Shown: piece after piece, positions 8,817 to 16,444 of the stretch
Layout of the letters: every line of letters begins with the position of its first letter
Position numbering within the stretch: the stretch's first letter is position 1
Origin: Nesterenkonia sphaerica
GTDB lineage: Bacteria; Actinomycetota; Actinomycetes; Actinomycetales; Micrococcaceae
Length of the DNA: 64,000 nucleotides
Direction of reading: 5' to 3'
Assembly (NCBI RefSeq): GCF_005771565.1
Contig: NZ_VAWA01000002.1
Span: 124,001 to 188,000, forward strand
Program-made: the position numbers and the translations under genes
Notes under the pieces: generated by a model
The model's input: only the letters and a program-made list of their open reading frames with translations
What the model was told of the DNA's origin: nothing
Databases searched by the model: none

Positions 8817-10352
8817 ATGACTGAGCATACGGATCCCCGACTTCATCGCGACGCGCCAGAGACACTGGATGAGTATCAGCGCCTGGAGCGCTGGCCGGAG
8901 TTTCGCGCCGACCTGGAACGTATACGGTTCTCCCCGTACTTTTCCCGTCTGTCTGCGGTCACTCAGGTGATTTCCCAAACTGGGGCCGGCATGGCTATCC
9001 ACAACCGGCTGACGCATTCGCTGAAGGTGGCGGCAGTAGCCCGAGCCATCGCAGTCTCCGTCTCCTCCACCCCGGGCCGCGCAGCGGAGACGCTGGAGCA
9101 CTTGGGCGGATGTCATCCTGTGGTCGTCCAAGCGGCAGCCTGCGCGCACGACGTCGGCCACCCGCCGTTCGGCCACCTGGGCGAGCAGGCCCTGGACCGG
9201 TTGGCCCGGGAGCACTTCGGGCTGTCCGAAGGGTTCGAAGGCAATGCTCAGAGTTTTCGGATTCTCACCCGGCTGGACCAGTACGACCGGGAGGATGCAG
9301 GACTCAACCTGACTGCTGCGGTGCGCTCTGCGGTGCTGAAATACCCGTGGACGCGGGCCGAGGGCGCAGGCCTGGAGGCCGGACCCGAACTCGAACGTGG
9401 ACTGGCGCCCGTGGGTGGAACCGGGGCCAAGAAGTTCGCCGTCTACACCCTGGACCTGCACAGTCTGCGCAGCGCACGTGCGGCTTACCCGCAGATCCGT
9501 CCCCGCCAACAGACCGTGGAATGTTCGGTGATGGACGTGGCCGATGACATCGCCTATTCCCTGCATGACCTTGACGACTTCTACCGTGCTGGCTTGCTGA
9601 ACCAGGCGGCCATCTCGGCAGAGTTCAAGGCATGGCGTGCCGACCGGTTGCACTTGAGCCGACTCACCAACGGTGAGCTCAATGGGACTCTGCGCCTGCC
9701 CGGGCGCTCACTGGAGCTGCTGTGGCGGAAGCTGCAGACCAAGGATCAGTGGATTGCTGATGAGGACGTCTTCGCCCACGCGGTGGCCAGAGTCAGCGAG
9801 GATGTCGTTGACGGGTTGCTGGTCGCGCCCTTCGACGGCTCCCGTGCGGCCGAGCGGTCCTTGGCGACGTTCACCGCAAGCTGGATCAGCTACCTGCAGA
9901 AGTCGGTAGAGGTCCATGCCGAACCGGCAGTGCGCTCCGGGCACGTCACCCTCAATACTGCGGCCTGGCATGAGGTGGCGGTGTTGAAGTTCCTCCACGA
10001 GCGGTTCATCCTGGACCGTCCTGATTTGACCGTCTACCAGCGTGGGCAGGCTCGCCTGCTGAAGCGGCTCGTCTTCGGATTTGATGCATGGCTGGCCGAC
10101 GCTCATGATGCACGGCGTGCTCCGCGTCGGCTGGTGGACCTGGTGGAACTTGCCACGGAAGATATGTTTCGGCTGGGCAAGGAGGACCCGGACATGCTGG
10201 ACGCCACTGATGAGCCCAGCATGCGCCGGCACGCCCAGGGCAGGGGCATCATTGACTATGTGGCCTCCTTGACCGACGCCCAGGCGACCTCACTTGATGC
10301 TCTGCTGACCGGCACATCCGAACGGTTGTGGGACGCGGGCCAGGGGCTCTGA
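8817..10352 (+). CDS. dgt: dGTP triphosphohydrolase-like HD-domain protein
   Basis: This 511-aa protein belongs to the dGTPase family, which cleaves dNTPs to deoxynucleoside and triphosphate and limits the dNTP pool. The HD metal site is complete: RLTHSLKVAAVARAI near residue 63, the HD pair in CAHDVGHPPFGHLGE near 108, and the distal Asp in DVADDIAYSLHDL near 240. A C-terminal helical part (about 300-511) follows. The ATG at 8817 overlaps the stop of a 5-codon reading frame (ATG 8803) in an ATGA arrangement, so translation may be coupled. A TAGACT at 8744-8749 is a possible -10 box. The Nudix gene follows after 1 bp. Confidence 0.88.
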   Translation: MTEHTDPRLHRDAPETLDEYQRLERWPEFRADLERIRFSPYFSRLSAVTQVISQTGAGMAIHNRLTHSLKVAAVARAIAVSVSSTPGRAAETLEHLGGCHPVVVQAAACAHDVGHPPFGHLGEQALDRLAREHFGLSEGFEGNAQSFRILTRLDQYDREDAGLNLTAAVRSAVLKYPWTRAEGAGLEAGPELERGLAPVGGTGAKKFAVYTLDLHSLRSARAAYPQIRPRQQTVECSVMDVADDIAYSLHDLDDFYRAGLLNQAAISAEFKAWRADRLHLSRLTNGELNGTLRLPGRSLELLWRKLQTKDQWIADEDVFAHAVARVSEDVVDGLLVAPFDGSRAAERSLATFTASWISYLQKSVEVHAEPAVRSGHVTLNTAAWHEVAVLKFLHERFILDRPDLTVYQRGQARLLKRLVFGFDAWLADAHDARRAPRRLVDLVELATEDMFRLGKEDPDMLDATDEPSMRRHAQGRGIIDYVASLTDAQATSLDALLTGTSERLWDAGQGL

Positions 10353-10353
10353 G

Positions 10354-10869
10354 ATGGAGGGTGACATGGAGCCTCTCTCGGAACCGGCCAGCCCGGGCCC
10401 CCCGCTGGGGGTCCGGGTGACAGAGCCTGGTATCATCCGGGTCGCGGCCGTGATCATTCTTGACCAGCGGCAGCGAGTGCTCACGGTGCGCAAAGCTGGA
10501 ACCCACCGCTTCATGCAACCTGGGGGAAAGCCCGAGCCGGGGGAGACGCCGCAGCAGACCGCAGTCCGGGAGGTCGCTGAGGAAATTGGTCTTTGCCTGG
10601 ACCCTGCGCGTCTGCAGGACATGGGCACCTTCTATGCCCCAGCGGCCAATGAAGAGAACACTGTGGTGGCCTGCCACAACTTCCTCGTCCCCGGCGACGC
10701 CGCCCCCGAGTCGCTGGAGGCATTGGAGCCAGCTGCTGAGATCGCCGAAATCTTGTGGGTCCCCTTGCTCTCCTTGGCCCCGGCCGCCCACCTGGCTCCG
10801 CTGCTGACCGAGCAGGTGGCCCCGGCGGTGCGAGACCTCCTGGCGCGAAGTGATTCCGCTGCACGCTGA
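10354..10869 (+). CDS. Nudix hydrolase
   Basis: This 171-aa Nudix-fold pyrophosphohydrolase carries an intact Nudix box at about residues 52-74 (GGKPEPGETPQQTAVREV followed by AEEIGL), fitting Gx5Ex7REUxEExGU. The substrate cannot be read from the sequence. Its start is 1 bp after the dgt stop. The pairing with a dNTP hydrolase suggests, as inference only, a shared role in nucleotide pool sanitation. ATG 10354 is used; an in-frame ATG at 10366 is preceded by GGAGGG but at very short spacing. Confidence 0.88.
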   Translation: MEGDMEPLSEPASPGPPLGVRVTEPGIIRVAAVIILDQRQRVLTVRKAGTHRFMQPGGKPEPGETPQQTAVREVAEEIGLCLDPARLQDMGTFYAPAANEENTVVACHNFLVPGDAAPESLEALEPAAEIAEILWVPLLSLAPAAHLAPLLTEQVAPAVRDLLARSDSAAR

Positions 10870-10947
10870 GTGCTTGTCGAAGCGGGAATGGAACCAGCTG
10901 AGCCGCGTTGGACACGGTGGATACCGAACCGGAAGGAACTCCCGCTG

Positions 10948-12042
10948 ATGAATCGTGTGCAGCCGAAGCTGTTCGAGCCCATTACGTTGCGCGGCCACAC
11001 TGTGCGCAATCGCATTTGGATTCCGCCGATGTGCCAGTACTCTGCATTTGCTCAGGACGGGGTGGCCACGGATTGGCATCTGGCGCACCTGGGGTCCTTT
11101 GCGCGCGGCGGTGCCGGTGCCGTGATCGCCGAAGCCACCAGCGTGACAGCTGAAGGGCGGATCTCACCGGAGGATCTGGGACTGTGGAGCGACGAACAGG
11201 AGGAAGCGCTGAAGCGTATCGTCAGCTTCGTCCACTCCCAGGGAGCGTCGGCGGGTATCCAACTGGCCCACGCGGGCCGCAAAGCCTCTACTTTTGGACC
11301 GTTTGCAGAAGAGTCAGGGTCCGTTCCCCGCGGCCAGGGTGGCTGGCAGACCCTAGGCTCCACTGAAGAGCCGTTCCAGGGGCTGGAGGCACCCCAGGCG
11401 CTCGATTCGGCAGGCATCAGCCGGATCGTCGCGGCCTTTGCCGCATCCGCTGAGCGGGCGTTGCGCGCCGGATTCGACCTCATCGAGATTCACGCCGCAC
11501 ATGGGTACCTGCTTCATGAGTTTCTGTCACCACTGAGCAACACTCGCAACGACGCCTATGGCGGCTCCCTGGCCGGCCGGGCGCGGCTCCTGCTCGAGGT
11601 GGTCGACGCCGTCCGAACCCAGGTGGGGCCACAGGTCCCTGTGCTGGTCCGGGTCTCTGCCACCGACTGGGTGGAGGAAGGACTAACCCTGGATGACACG
11701 GTCGAACTGGCGCAGTGGCTCAAAGACCACGGTGTCGACTTGATTGACGTCTCCAGCGGAGGCAATGTTCCCGTCCGGTTTCCCGTGGGGCCGGGCTACC
11801 AGGTGCCGCTGGCAGCCGCCATCGGGACGCAGACCGGGATGCCGGTGGCGGCGGTGGGCCTGATTACGGATCCGGTGCAGGCCGAGCACATCCTTTTCAC
11901 GGGACAGGCGGATGTGGTGCTTATTGGGCGTGAGGCTCTGCGGGACCCGCACTTTGGCCTGCGTGCCGCCCAACACTTCGGTCATTCGCTGCCCTACGTG
12001 CCCACGCAATACTCGAGAGGATTTGGCGCAGGCAAGAAGTGA
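10948..12042 (+). CDS. Old yellow enzyme family NADH:flavin oxidoreductase (YqjM-like)
   Basis: This FMN-dependent ene-reductase reduces activated C=C bonds using NAD(P)H. The 364-aa product has the YqjM-type opening LFEPITLRG, the Cys/Tyr site in PPMCQYSA (about residue 26), the substrate-anion His pair in EIHAAHGYLLHEFLSPLSN (about 178), the NDAYGGSL motif, and the phosphate site near VGLITDP and LIGREALRDP. ATG 10948 has GGAAGGAA about 11 nt upstream. An in-frame GTG at 10870, next to the nudix stop, would add 26 residues unlike the family N-terminus. Physiological substrate unknown. Confidence 0.92.
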   Translation: MNRVQPKLFEPITLRGHTVRNRIWIPPMCQYSAFAQDGVATDWHLAHLGSFARGGAGAVIAEATSVTAEGRISPEDLGLWSDEQEEALKRIVSFVHSQGASAGIQLAHAGRKASTFGPFAEESGSVPRGQGGWQTLGSTEEPFQGLEAPQALDSAGISRIVAAFAASAERALRAGFDLIEIHAAHGYLLHEFLSPLSNTRNDAYGGSLAGRARLLLEVVDAVRTQVGPQVPVLVRVSATDWVEEGLTLDDTVELAQWLKDHGVDLIDVSSGGNVPVRFPVGPGYQVPLAAAIGTQTGMPVAAVGLITDPVQAEHILFTGQADVVLIGREALRDPHFGLRAAQHFGHSLPYVPTQYSRGFGAGKK

Positions 12043-12049
12043 GCCCGGT

Positions 12050-12079
12050 CCAGCGGTTCGGGGCGCTGCCTACCGCTGG
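12050..12079. terminator. Hairpin between convergent genes
   Basis: CCAGCGGT and ACCGCTGG form a perfect 8-bp stem with a 14-nt loop between the stops of the old yellow enzyme gene and the convergent DUF4190-type gene. There is no T-tract on either side, so a terminator role is only suggested by position. Confidence 0.3.
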
Positions 12080-12116
12080 CTAGGTTGACTCATATGCCTG
12101 CCTCGGAGCTACCGGC

Positions 12117-12989
12117 TCAGTCCGAGGCTGCGAAGAAGTAGTCCGTGGTGTCGAGGAAACCCAAACGCACGCGCAGTGTGCCGTCGTCGTCGGGCGGCAC
12201 AGCAAGGGCCACATTTCCGGTTTCGGTGCCCCCGGTGTAGAGCTCGGCGAAGTCGTCGAATGAGTCCGGGGTGACCACAATGTAGTCGTAGCTGGCGGAG
12301 GTTTCACCAGTGCTGCTGACGTAGGCGAGCTCCACCCCCATCATGGGAGAATCAGAGCCCTCACCGAGGTACGTTGCGCTGATATTGACCAGAATGTAAG
12401 TCATCCCGTCCGGAGCTGGGTCGTTGTATGGGTTTTCCGCCGCGATTGCATCATCAGCGTCCCTCTCGACGCTGTGCACGGTGACTTCCCATTCGTCGTC
12501 GGCGACCGTCTCACCGAGTGGCAAGGGATCCTCACGGGTGCCTTGGCCTGCCGCGTCACCGGTCTGTTCGGGTGTTTCCCGCTCGTCTGCGACCTCCTCC
12601 TGCTGGTCCTGAACTTCCTGTTCGAGTTCGGCGACCTCCTCCTCATCCTCAGGGTCCACGCTGCGCGCCTCCTCTTCCAGACGCAGCAGCTCGTCCTCCG
12701 CCGAGGTGAAGAACGCTCCGGTGATCAGCAGCCCAGCGATGGCAAAGATAGTGCCGATGGCGCCGGTGACTACCCCTGCGATCCCTTGGCCCTCTCCACG
12801 ATGTTTGGCAATAGCAACGATCCCCAATACCACGGCAAGTGGGCCGAGCAGGAAGCTCAGCAGCCCGATGAGCGGGATGAATGCCAGAACGACTGACACT
12901 ATTCCCAGCACCATGGCGGCGATACCGACTCCCTTGGGTGCTGGAGGGGCCTGCTGGTCGGGATAATACGGGTTATAGGACGCAGTCAT
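12117..12989 (-). CDS. DUF4190-type membrane protein with acidic linker and extracytoplasmic domain
   Basis: The function of this 290-aa protein is unknown. A Pro/Tyr-rich N-terminus (about 1-18) is followed by two to three hydrophobic segments (about 20-92), where GIAAMVLGIVSVVLAF and GIVAIAKHRGEGQGIAG are typical of DUF4190. Next comes a very acidic Glu/Asp/Gln-rich stretch (about 97-150), then a C-terminal domain (about 155-290) resembling the DUF4352 beta-sandwich of actinobacterial exported proteins (YILVNISATYLGEGSDSP). The likely layout is membrane anchor, acidic spacer and domain outside the cell. GAAGAGG lies about 8 nt upstream of the ATG. The gene faces the old yellow enzyme gene. 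Confidence 0.75.
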   Translation of the reverse strand: MTASYNPYYPDQQAPPAPKGVGIAAMVLGIVSVVLAFIPLIGLLSFLLGPLAVVLGIVAIAKHRGEGQGIAGVVTGAIGTIFAIAGLLITGAFFTSAEDELLRLEEEARSVDPEDEEEVAELEQEVQDQQEEVADERETPEQTGDAAGQGTREDPLPLGETVADDEWEVTVHSVERDADDAIAAENPYNDPAPDGMTYILVNISATYLGEGSDSPMMGVELAYVSSTGETSASYDYIVVTPDSFDDFAELYTGGTETGNVALAVPPDDDGTLRVRLGFLDTTDYFFAASD

Positions 12990-13135
12990 GACGTGACCTC
13001 TTCACAGGAGTGACTCAGAGACGAAACTACATTCAGTACCGTCAGAAACACTTTGAACTTTACGTGATGCGTGCCCACTCGGTCACGATTATGAGGCGCT
13101 GTATTGCGACACTTCCGGGTTCCGTCTCGACGCGT

Positions 13136-14143
13136 TCAGTCGGAATTCTCAGGATGGCTCTCCAATCGTTGATCGGCTCCCTCGGGCACGATCATCACGG
13201 GACCACGGGCGTGCAGGAGGGTGCCCTTGGACACTGAGCCGAGCAGGGTGCTGGCCAAGCCTCCCCGGCCGCGGGTGCCAAGAACCGTCAGTTGAGCTTC
13301 ACCGCTGGCGCGTTCCAAGATGGGGATGGGATCCCCGCTGGCGACCGAGGCTGTGACTTCGAGCTGCGGGAAGTGGGACCGCAACCACTGCGCATCAGTC
13401 TCCAGGGAGGCCTCAATGGCGGTTTTCCGTCGTTTCAGCGCGTGCTCATCGGCTTCGTCGAGCTCGGGGTACCAGACCAACCACCTTTCGAGTGAGGGCA
13501 GCGCCATGAGCATATGAAGGGAGGTGCTGCGATCCTGCGCGGCCTGGGCTGCCGCCAGTGCGGCGTATCGACTGTGCTGCGAACCGTCCATCCCCACCAC
13601 CACCGGCAGGTCGTCGTTGCGGGGGTAGAACTTTTCACGTCCTTCCGCGTTCCCGCCACGGTAGTGGCGCGGCACGACCACAGTGGGGCAGTGTGAGTGC
13701 GCGGGCAGCGCTGACGCCACGGAGCCGAGCAGTCGGCTGAGGAACCCTCCGCGGCCACGTGCGCCGATGACCACCAGGTCCGCTGCGGCAGAGGCCTCCA
13801 CCATCACGCCCGCGGCGTCTCCCCGCACCGCTCGGTACGAGACTTCCCCGGGATACTCACTGAGGTAGGCCCGGGCTTGCTGCAAAGTGTCGTCGGCAAC
13901 CCGTTGCCTCATCTCGTCCTCACGGTCAGCGGGAAGAGCCGCATAGGTGGTGTAGATCATGGCCGGCACCTTGAAGGCGGTGATGACCGTGAGCAGAGAG
14001 TTGCGGCGCCGGGCGGCGCGTGCGGCGTAATTAAGGGCCAGCAGACTTCCCCCGGACCCATCGAACCCTGCGACCACACCGAGGCCGCGTTCGGAGGAAT
14101 CGATAGGACTCTGCACCGCCTGGGGATCAACGCGGTTTTTCAT
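13136..14143 (-). CDS. Universal stress protein with two tandem Usp domains
   Basis: This 335-aa cytoplasmic protein consists of two UspA domains (about residues 18-160 and 178-325). Both keep the ATP-binding pattern G2xG9xG(S/T): IGARGRGGFLSRLLGS in the first and LGTRGRGGLASTLLGS in the second, each followed by a Pro-containing beta strand (TVVVP, MIVPE). This predicts the ATP-binding class. Tandem Usp proteins in actinobacteria often respond to hypoxia or stationary phase. GGGGAAGG precedes the ATG by about 5 nt. An 11-bp palindrome TGGGGTCCCCA at 14235-14245 lies upstream but does not fit the DosR box well. Confidence 0.92.
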   Translation of the reverse strand: MKNRVDPQAVQSPIDSSERGLGVVAGFDGSGGSLLALNYAARAARRRNSLLTVITAFKVPAMIYTTYAALPADREDEMRQRVADDTLQQARAYLSEYPGEVSYRAVRGDAAGVMVEASAAADLVVIGARGRGGFLSRLLGSVASALPAHSHCPTVVVPRHYRGGNAEGREKFYPRNDDLPVVVGMDGSQHSRYAALAAAQAAQDRSTSLHMLMALPSLERWLVWYPELDEADEHALKRRKTAIEASLETDAQWLRSHFPQLEVTASVASGDPIPILERASGEAQLTVLGTRGRGGLASTLLGSVSKGTLLHARGPVMIVPEGADQRLESHPENSD

Positions 14144-14329
14144 GAAGGCCTTCCCCGGGGGTCTTTCCGCCTTCGACGATTATGGCGACCCCCCGCCTGT
14201 GAGAGCCATCACCGTCACTATCGAGTTTACCAAGTGGGGTCCCCATTCGGTCCTAGTGCATCGGGCCTCTCGCGAGAAATTCCGGGTCAGCACGCAGCAC
14301 GACAGCGCAGCACGGGGGTGAGTGGTGAG

Positions 14330-15088
14330 TCAGTACGCCTCTTGAGCTCCGTGCTGGGCCTGTTCGGCGGTAAAACCCTCGAACTCCAATTGGTCGATCA
14401 GGCCCTGAAGTGAAAACGACGTGTAGTCCAGGTAGGACTCAGCTGACAACACCGCCTGCTCGTACCAGTCGACGTCAATAGCGTCCACAGCGTACTCGGC
14501 GTCTTCTGCGCTGAAGCCCTCGAACTCGAGCTGTGCAATGAGCCCTTCACGGGAAAAGGCGGTGAAATTCAGGTATGACGTCGCGGACTCTCTGGCATTC
14601 CGCTGACCCGACGTTTCCTCGGCTGCGGAGCCTGCCTCTGCTGCGTCCTCCTCTGCAGCGGCGGCCTCTTCAGCCTCGCGTTCGCGCTCTGCTTCCTGCT
14701 CAGCTTCCCGTTCTGCTTCCCGCTGAGCCTCCTCCTCTGCGTCCGCTTCGGCCTGGCGAGCCTCTTCGGCTTCGCGTTCCGCTTCAGCTGTTGCGGCTTC
14801 TTCCTCAGCCAGCCGTTCGGCCTCAGCATCCTGCTCTGCCTGCCGTTCCGCCTCCTCGGTGTCCTCGCGGTCCTGCTCCTGACCAGCGCGTATTTCGTCC
14901 ACACCTTCGGGCTCTGCGCTCGGCACAATGAGCGCCAATATCAGCAACGCACCGAAGAGTGCGATGAGTCCGCCGCATCCCATCGTGCCGATACGGGCCA
15001 CAAGAGGCCACCGCTTGAAGCGCTGCCAGGCAGACAGCCGTTCGGGCTCACTCAGCGAGGTGGCAGGTTGTGAAGAGTTCGTGGTCAT
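14330..15088 (-). CDS. Membrane-anchored coiled-coil protein with two C-terminal Ltp repeats
   Basis: This 252-aa protein has a short cytoplasmic N-terminus, one membrane helix (about 33-56), a roughly 100-residue Glu/Ala/Arg-rich segment predicted to form a long coiled coil (about 65-165), and two homologous repeats of about 40 residues at the C-terminus. The repeats share SYL(N/D)(F/Y)T(A/S)FS and GLI(A/D)QLEFEGF, the pattern of the Ltp (host cell surface-exposed lipoprotein) repeat. That repeat was named for the superinfection-exclusion lipoprotein of Streptococcus thermophilus phage TP-J34. Here the anchor is a helix, not a lipobox. Similar proteins occur on many non-phage Gram-positive chromosomes, so a phage-exclusion role is only a possibility. 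GAGAGGAAAA precedes the ATG. Confidence 0.8.
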   Translation of the reverse strand: MTTNSSQPATSLSEPERLSAWQRFKRWPLVARIGTMGCGGLIALFGALLILALIVPSAEPEGVDEIRAGQEQDREDTEEAERQAEQDAEAERLAEEEAATAEAEREAEEARQAEADAEEEAQREAEREAEQEAEREREAEEAAAAEEDAAEAGSAAEETSGQRNARESATSYLNFTAFSREGLIAQLEFEGFSAEDAEYAVDAIDVDWYEQAVLSAESYLDYTSFSLQGLIDQLEFEGFTAEQAQHGAQEAY

Positions 15089-15215
15089 CGTCTTTTCCTC
15101 TCAATAAGGGGTGACCCACCACCGCGCGGGGACGAGCGGAGAGCCGCCGTAGGGCTGGCTGGATCACCGTCAGAGGCGTGCCTCAGGATCGGTGGGACCA
15201 GTGACAGGGGCCGGA

Positions 15216-15239
15216 GGCGTATGTCCGGTCCCATACGCC
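15216..15239. repeat. 8-bp inverted repeat, hairpin or operator
   Basis: GGCGTATG and CATACGCC are perfect inverted copies separated by 8 nt, in the 565-bp gap between the Ltp gene and tRNA-His. No T-tract follows on either strand. It could be an operator or an RNA hairpin. I see no gene in 15089-15336. Confidence 0.4.
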
Positions 15240-15336
15240 CAAAGTCCAAAGTAGGTGAGGGGTCGGAGATGGAATCGGTCGGGCGGTGGCCCCGCCGCGG
15301 CCGGCTTCGAGGAAAAGTTGTCGTGTGTGAACTCAG

Positions 15337-15453
15337 CTATCGGCGCCTGAGCCAACAGCCCAAGCACAGCGCGAACGCCATCAGCAGAAAGACGGTTCCG
15401 GACAGCACAGACAACCAGAGCAGCTGGTGATAGAAAGCGATAAAGGCTTCCAT
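15337..15453 (-). CDS. Possible 38-aa single-helix membrane protein
   Basis: This short frame has a short N-terminal part (MEAFIAFYHQ), one strongly hydrophobic helix (about residues 11-34) and a terminal run of three arginines, the layout of a small inner-membrane protein with its C-terminus in the cytoplasm. Codon third positions are mostly G/C, as in neighbouring genes. I see no clear ribosome-binding site or TANNNT box close to the ATG, so the call is tentative. It lies in the large gap between the Ltp gene and tRNA-His. Confidence 0.35.
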   Translation of the reverse strand: MEAFIAFYHQLLWLSVLSGTVFLLMAFALCLGCWLRRR

Positions 15454-15653
15454 GAATCAACGCTACCCGGCGCAGTGGTCCGAAGTCTGCACCATTCCGG
15501 GTTTTGTAATCGAATGGAAACTGTCTGGCGCTCGTGAGGTCTTGGGGTGGAAGACGTACAACGAAGTGCCGGTGAAGCCGAGGCACCAGACTATCGGCTC
15601 AGATCACTTTCCGAACCGATTACCTCGGATGTCCCGTTGCTTCCTGGGACCTT

Positions 15654-15730
15654 TGGGGTGAGTGACGGGGCTTGAACCCGCGACCCTCGCGACCACAACG
15701 CGATGCTCTACCAGCTGAGCTACACCCACC
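15654..15730 (-). tRNA. tRNA-His (GTG anticodon)
   Basis: The cloverleaf reads on the minus strand with acceptor GTGGGTG paired to CACTCAC, a D-arm GCTC AGCTGGTAGA GCA, and an anticodon loop TTGTGGT between TCGCG and CGCGA. The extra G(-1) opposite C73, typical of tRNA-His, is at 15730. CCA appears to be encoded (15654-15656). Confidence 0.95.
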
Positions 15731-15807
15731 ATGCGCTTCTGCCGAAGCTCTCACTTCGCAAAAAAGCAACCTGTACAGGATACACCGGAATCGCTTCCGG
15801 AGCGAGT

Positions 15808-16389
15808 TCAGCGCAGCATCTGCTCCCGGTAGTGCCGCAGCTCCGCAATCGAGTCCAAGATATCGCCCATGGCGCGGTGGTTCCCGGTCTTTTTCGGCGC
15901 GCTGGCTTTCGCCTCGGGATACCACCGGGAGGCCAGCTCCTTCAGGGTGGAGACATCCACGATCCGGTAATGCAAGTGCTGGGTCAGGGTGGGCATTTCC
16001 AGCCGCAGAAACGCGCGGTCTGCATGGACCGAATTCCCCGCCAGGGGAGCGACGCCGGCCTCCGGGACCCACTGCTGCACGTACTCCAGGACTCGCTTCT
16101 CCGCCGTCTCCACGGCGACACCATCTTCAAGCTCGGCCAGCAGCCCGGACTCAGTGTGCATATCGCGCACCACCTTCTCCATACCTGCCAGTGCCTCCGG
16201 CTCCGGGCGAATCACCGCTTCGACCCCCTCGCCGAGCACTTCGAGCTCAGCGTCGGTGACGAGCGCCGCCACCTCGATGAGTACGTCTTTCTCAGGGCTC
16301 AGGCCGGTCATCTCACAGTCGATCCAGACCATACGGCCGGACCAGTCGCCAGCACCGGCAGGGGTCATGTGGGCAGTGGATTCATTCAC
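15808..16389 (-). CDS. orn: Oligoribonuclease
   Basis: This 193-aa DEDDh 3'-5' exoribonuclease degrades 2-5 nt RNAs and pGpG to mononucleotides. The motifs are intact: Exo I WIDCEMTGL near residue 22, Exo II GNSVHADRAFL near 118, and Exo III with His/Asp in NHRAMGDILDSI near 170. The start is GTG at 16389. A TAGAGT box at 16398-16403 leaves 8 nt, so the mRNA is probably leaderless. It is divergent from the mannosyltransferase cluster across a 55-bp gap. Confidence 0.95.
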   Translation of the reverse strand: MNESTAHMTPAGAGDWSGRMVWIDCEMTGLSPEKDVLIEVAALVTDAELEVLGEGVEAVIRPEPEALAGMEKVVRDMHTESGLLAELEDGVAVETAEKRVLEYVQQWVPEAGVAPLAGNSVHADRAFLRLEMPTLTQHLHYRIVDVSTLKELASRWYPEAKASAPKKTGNHRAMGDILDSIAELRHYREQMLR

Positions 16390-16397
16390 GGACAGAC

Positions 16398-16437
16398 ACT
16401 CTACCCACCCGGGGCAGCAGAGCGCGCCAAGTAGACT
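16398..16437. promoter_or_regulatory. Divergent leaderless promoters, orn and mannosyltransferase cluster
   Basis: On the minus strand TAGAGT (16398-16403) is 8 nt from the orn GTG. On the plus strand TAGACT (16432-16437) is 7 nt from the GTG at 16445. No Shine-Dalgarno sequence precedes either start. The two -10 boxes are 28 bp apart, so each -35 region overlaps the other promoter. Confidence 0.55.
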
Positions 16438-16444
16438 CTCTGCG

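Noticed and set aside
8724-9653. Minus-strand frame of 309 codons over dgt
   Set aside because: It overlaps intact dGTPase motifs on the plus strand and shows no domain of its own.
10249-11088. Minus-strand frame of 279 codons over the dgt end and the Nudix gene
   Set aside because: Antisense to an intact Nudix box; low-complexity composition typical of a shadow frame.
14235-14245. TGGGGTCCCCA palindrome upstream of the universal stress gene as a DosR box
   Set aside because: The DosR consensus needs GGGAC and GTCCC half-sites separated by an AT-rich core; the spacing here does not fit.
15170-15586. Minus-strand frame of 138 codons in the gap before tRNA-His
   Set aside because: Composition is unlike a folded protein and has no domain; the shorter membrane-helix frame at 15337-15453 in another phase is more protein-like.
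15632-15653. GTCCC-GGGAC hairpin after tRNA-His as a terminator
   Set aside because: The stem is only 5 bp and no T-run follows on the transcript strand.
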